Source of the DNA: JAXLVB01 sp044228045
Lineage (GTDB): Bacteria > Bacteroidota > Bacteroidia > Cytophagales > Spirosomataceae
DNA: 7,359 nucleotides
Assembly (NCBI GenBank): GCA_044228045.1
Contig: JBGAVQ010000280.1
Span: 1-7,359, forward strand
Direction of reading: 5' to 3'
Positions within the stretch are counted from its first letter, which is position 1, and each line of letters begins with the position of its first letter. The position numbers and the translations under genes were made by a program. Below the pieces are notes generated by a model, which made no database searches, was not told the origin of the DNA, and was given only the letters and a program-made list of their open reading frames with translations. Positions 5,702 through 7,359 of this stretch are shown here, piece after piece.

Positions 5702-7171
5702 ATGAGACGATACGCCCTACTTCTGACCGCTTACTTCTTGCTTCAAAATCTCTACGCCTCAGATTTTGACTGGAACAAAACCACCCGAACTGCATATACC
5801 GAAATTCGTGAGTTACGCTTGACTTCGGGCCGAGAATTACTCAAAAAAGAAGTAACCAATGCTGGTATCAAGCTGTATTTAGAAAACTACGCCGATATTG
5901 TGTATCTGCTTGTAACCGAAGACCCCGCCTACTTCAAACAAGCCCAAAATCGAGAAGATACCCGCTTAGAAGCCGTAGAAAAAATGGATAAAAACTCACC
6001 ATATCACCGCTTCATTCAAGCCGAAATTCGCCTTCATTGGGCCTTTGTGAAACTAAAATTTGGTAAAGAACTAAGCGGTTGTTGGGACATCATTAAAGCC
6101 TACAGGCTTTTAGAAGAAAATCACCAAAAGTTCCCAACGTTTTTACCTAACCAAAAATCGCTTGGGCTACTGCATGTTTTGATTGGCGCAACGCCCGATA
6201 GCTACCAATGGGTACCTAACTTGCTCGGGCTGAGGGGCAATATTACCCAGGGTTTGCAAGAGATTCAGACTGTGACACGGCACGATTCGGTGTTCAGGCC
6301 CGAAGCACAACTCATTGATTATCTGCTTAATTCATACGTAATTGGCATGACCGACAAAAAAATATTGGACTTAGAGCAGACCATTCAACAACAACCCGAC
6401 GATTTGCTTTTCCATTTGTTTGGGGCTTCAATGTTCATCAAAAACAATCAAAGCGAGCGAGCCTTGAAGGTACTGTTGGATCGTCCATCTGGCACAAATT
6501 ACCTTATTGTACCGTCGTTGGAATACCTAAAAGGTGAAGCATTGTTAGAAAAAGGATTGTACTCCAAAGCCATAGAAGCCTATCAAACCTACCTGCATTT
6601 ACAAAAAGGGCATAATTTTTTGAAGGATACTAATTATAAGATTTTTCTGGCTTATTTTTTACAAGGAAAAGAAACAGAAGGCACCATTTATTTAGAAAAT
6701 ACCTTGAAATTGGGCAAAACCATTACTGAGCCTGACAAAGCTGCCCAACGCTTTGCAGAAGAATACCAAAAAGGCCGAAAGCCCATGCCACAACTTGTTA
6801 AAGCTCGTTTGGCCTTTGACGGGGGGTACTATAGCCAAGCTCTTAGCTACTTACAGCATAATAAAGAAAGTGACTTTAAACAACCTAAGGATAAAGCTGA
6901 ATATACGTATCGCTTGGGGCGTATATTGCAAAAAATGAATGAATTAGACCAAGCTATCTCCCTTTACGAACGAACTATTACGCTCTCCAACCAAACCGAT
7001 TGGTCGTTTGGTGCAACGGCTTCTTTACAGTTGGGATACATTTATTTGGCTAAAAATCAACCTCAAAAAGCAAAGCAATACTTCCAAAAAGCCCTTTCGT
7101 ACCACAAACACGAATACAAAACCTCAGTGGACAACAAGGCTCGAGCCGCCTTGAACAAGATGGGCCACTAA
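5702..7171 (+). CDS. exported TPR protein, function unknown
   Basis: 489 residues. The N-terminus MRRYALLLTAYFLLQNLYAS is a signal peptide (cut near Ser20), so the protein is periplasmic or surface-facing. Residues ~21-200 are a helical region with conserved-looking motifs (LLVTEDPAYF, SPYHRFIQAEIRLHWAFVKLKFG, LLHVLIGATPDSYQWVPNLLGLRG) that I recognise only as typical of Bacteroidota TPR proteins without an assigned role. Clear TPR-like helix pairs occur at ~269-300 (YLKGEALLEKGLYSKAIEAY), ~397-430 (YRLGRILQKMNELDQAISLY) and ~436-468 (LGYIYLAKNQPQKAKQYF); weaker ones fill 200-265 and 310-385. There is no lipobox, transmembrane helix beyond the signal, or Type IX sorting domain. TPR arrays usually scaffold protein complexes; an envelope-assembly role would be a guess. 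It is separated from the upstream operon by a strong terminator and so is probably transcribed on its own. Confidence 0.85.
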   Translation: MRRYALLLTAYFLLQNLYASDFDWNKTTRTAYTEIRELRLTSGRELLKKEVTNAGIKLYLENYADIVYLLVTEDPAYFKQAQNREDTRLEAVEKMDKNSPYHRFIQAEIRLHWAFVKLKFGKELSGCWDIIKAYRLLEENHQKFPTFLPNQKSLGLLHVLIGATPDSYQWVPNLLGLRGNITQGLQEIQTVTRHDSVFRPEAQLIDYLLNSYVIGMTDKKILDLEQTIQQQPDDLLFHLFGASMFIKNNQSERALKVLLDRPSGTNYLIVPSLEYLKGEALLEKGLYSKAIEAYQTYLHLQKGHNFLKDTNYKIFLAYFLQGKETEGTIYLENTLKLGKTITEPDKAAQRFAEEYQKGRKPMPQLVKARLAFDGGYYSQALSYLQHNKESDFKQPKDKAEYTYRLGRILQKMNELDQAISLYERTITLSNQTDWSFGATASLQLGYIYLAKNQPQKAKQYFQKALSYHKHEYKTSVDNKARAALNKMGH

Positions 7172-7213
7172 CTTAATATTTCTATTTTTGAATTCCAGAT
7201 GGATCTCCCAAAC

Positions 7214-7359
7214 CTATTGGTCAGGCTGGCCACCAGAAAGCTTCTTAAAGTTATCGGTACTTGAAAAAGCAAAATCTGCCTAAGCGGCCTGATGGAACGC
7301 CCAGTGAGACTATTTTTTCATTGCGAGTCACACGGGGGGGCCCAAACCTGCGGTCAGAC
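7214..7359 (-). other. possible convergent gene tail, frame broken, unrecognised
   Basis: On the minus strand a short open stretch reads ADFAFSSTDNFKKLSGGQ... and stops with TAG at 7214-7216. Immediately upstream in another frame is NEKIVSLGVPSGRLG, open to the window edge. Joined across a one-base shift near 7280 they read like one plausible protein C-terminus. No family is recognised. A seven-base G run followed by CCC (7334-7343) and the broken frame suggest poor sequence quality here. It may simply be non-coding; nothing else is seen between 7172 and 7359. Confidence 0.25.

Overview
The window looks like chromosomal DNA from a Bacteroidota bacterium, most likely of the Cytophagales. Four things suggest this: AT-rich intergenic DNA without clear Shine-Dalgarno sites, TAnnTTTG-type promoter matches, the Bacteroidota-style RHS/YD tail and tail-fibre-like proteins, and the order of the Nif3-like and zinc-ribbon genes. 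The genus cannot be named from sequence reading alone. All family calls rest on motif recognition, not on a database search.

Left part (1-2650), a surface-protein cassette and a broken housekeeping gene. A 5'-truncated RHS/YD-repeat protein ends at 636. It is followed at once on the same strand by a 552-residue exported, tail-fibre/adhesin-like protein (642-2300) with a beta-rich N-terminal domain, four exact 17-residue head repeats, a YadA-head-like stretch and a C-terminal coiled coil. Just past its stop, on the opposite strand, lies the front half of an SRAP (YedK/HMCES-type) gene (about 2319-2650). That gene carries a one-base frameshift in an A run and loses its homology a few bases from the tail-fibre stop, next to a small imperfect palindrome. 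The simplest reading is that the cassette arrived by recombination and removed the 3' half of the SRAP gene.

Middle (2651-3085). A short spacer holds three copies of GTTTAAACC. It is followed by a minus-strand tRNA-Asp(GTC) gene with encoded CCA, a strong terminator hairpin behind it and a plausible promoter in front.

Right part (3086-7171), a co-directional conserved run: a DinB/YfiT-like metal-binding four-helix protein, a Nif3/DUF34 dinuclear-metal protein 9 bases later, a coiled-coil plus C4 zinc-ribbon protein (PF02591 type), then a strong intrinsic terminator and an exported TPR protein. The first two genes are probably one transcript. The zinc-ribbon gene may be read from it or from its own promoter in a 100-base AT-rich gap.

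Right edge (7172-7359). A possible unrecognised minus-strand gene tail converges on the TPR gene, but its frame is broken and the last ~30 bases look unreliable. Broken frames at both window edges and in the SRAP gene leave open that some lesions are sequencing errors. I see no CRISPR array, insertion sequence, phage replication module or clearly new system. The most interesting part is the RHS/tail-fibre cassette and its junction with the SRAP remnant.
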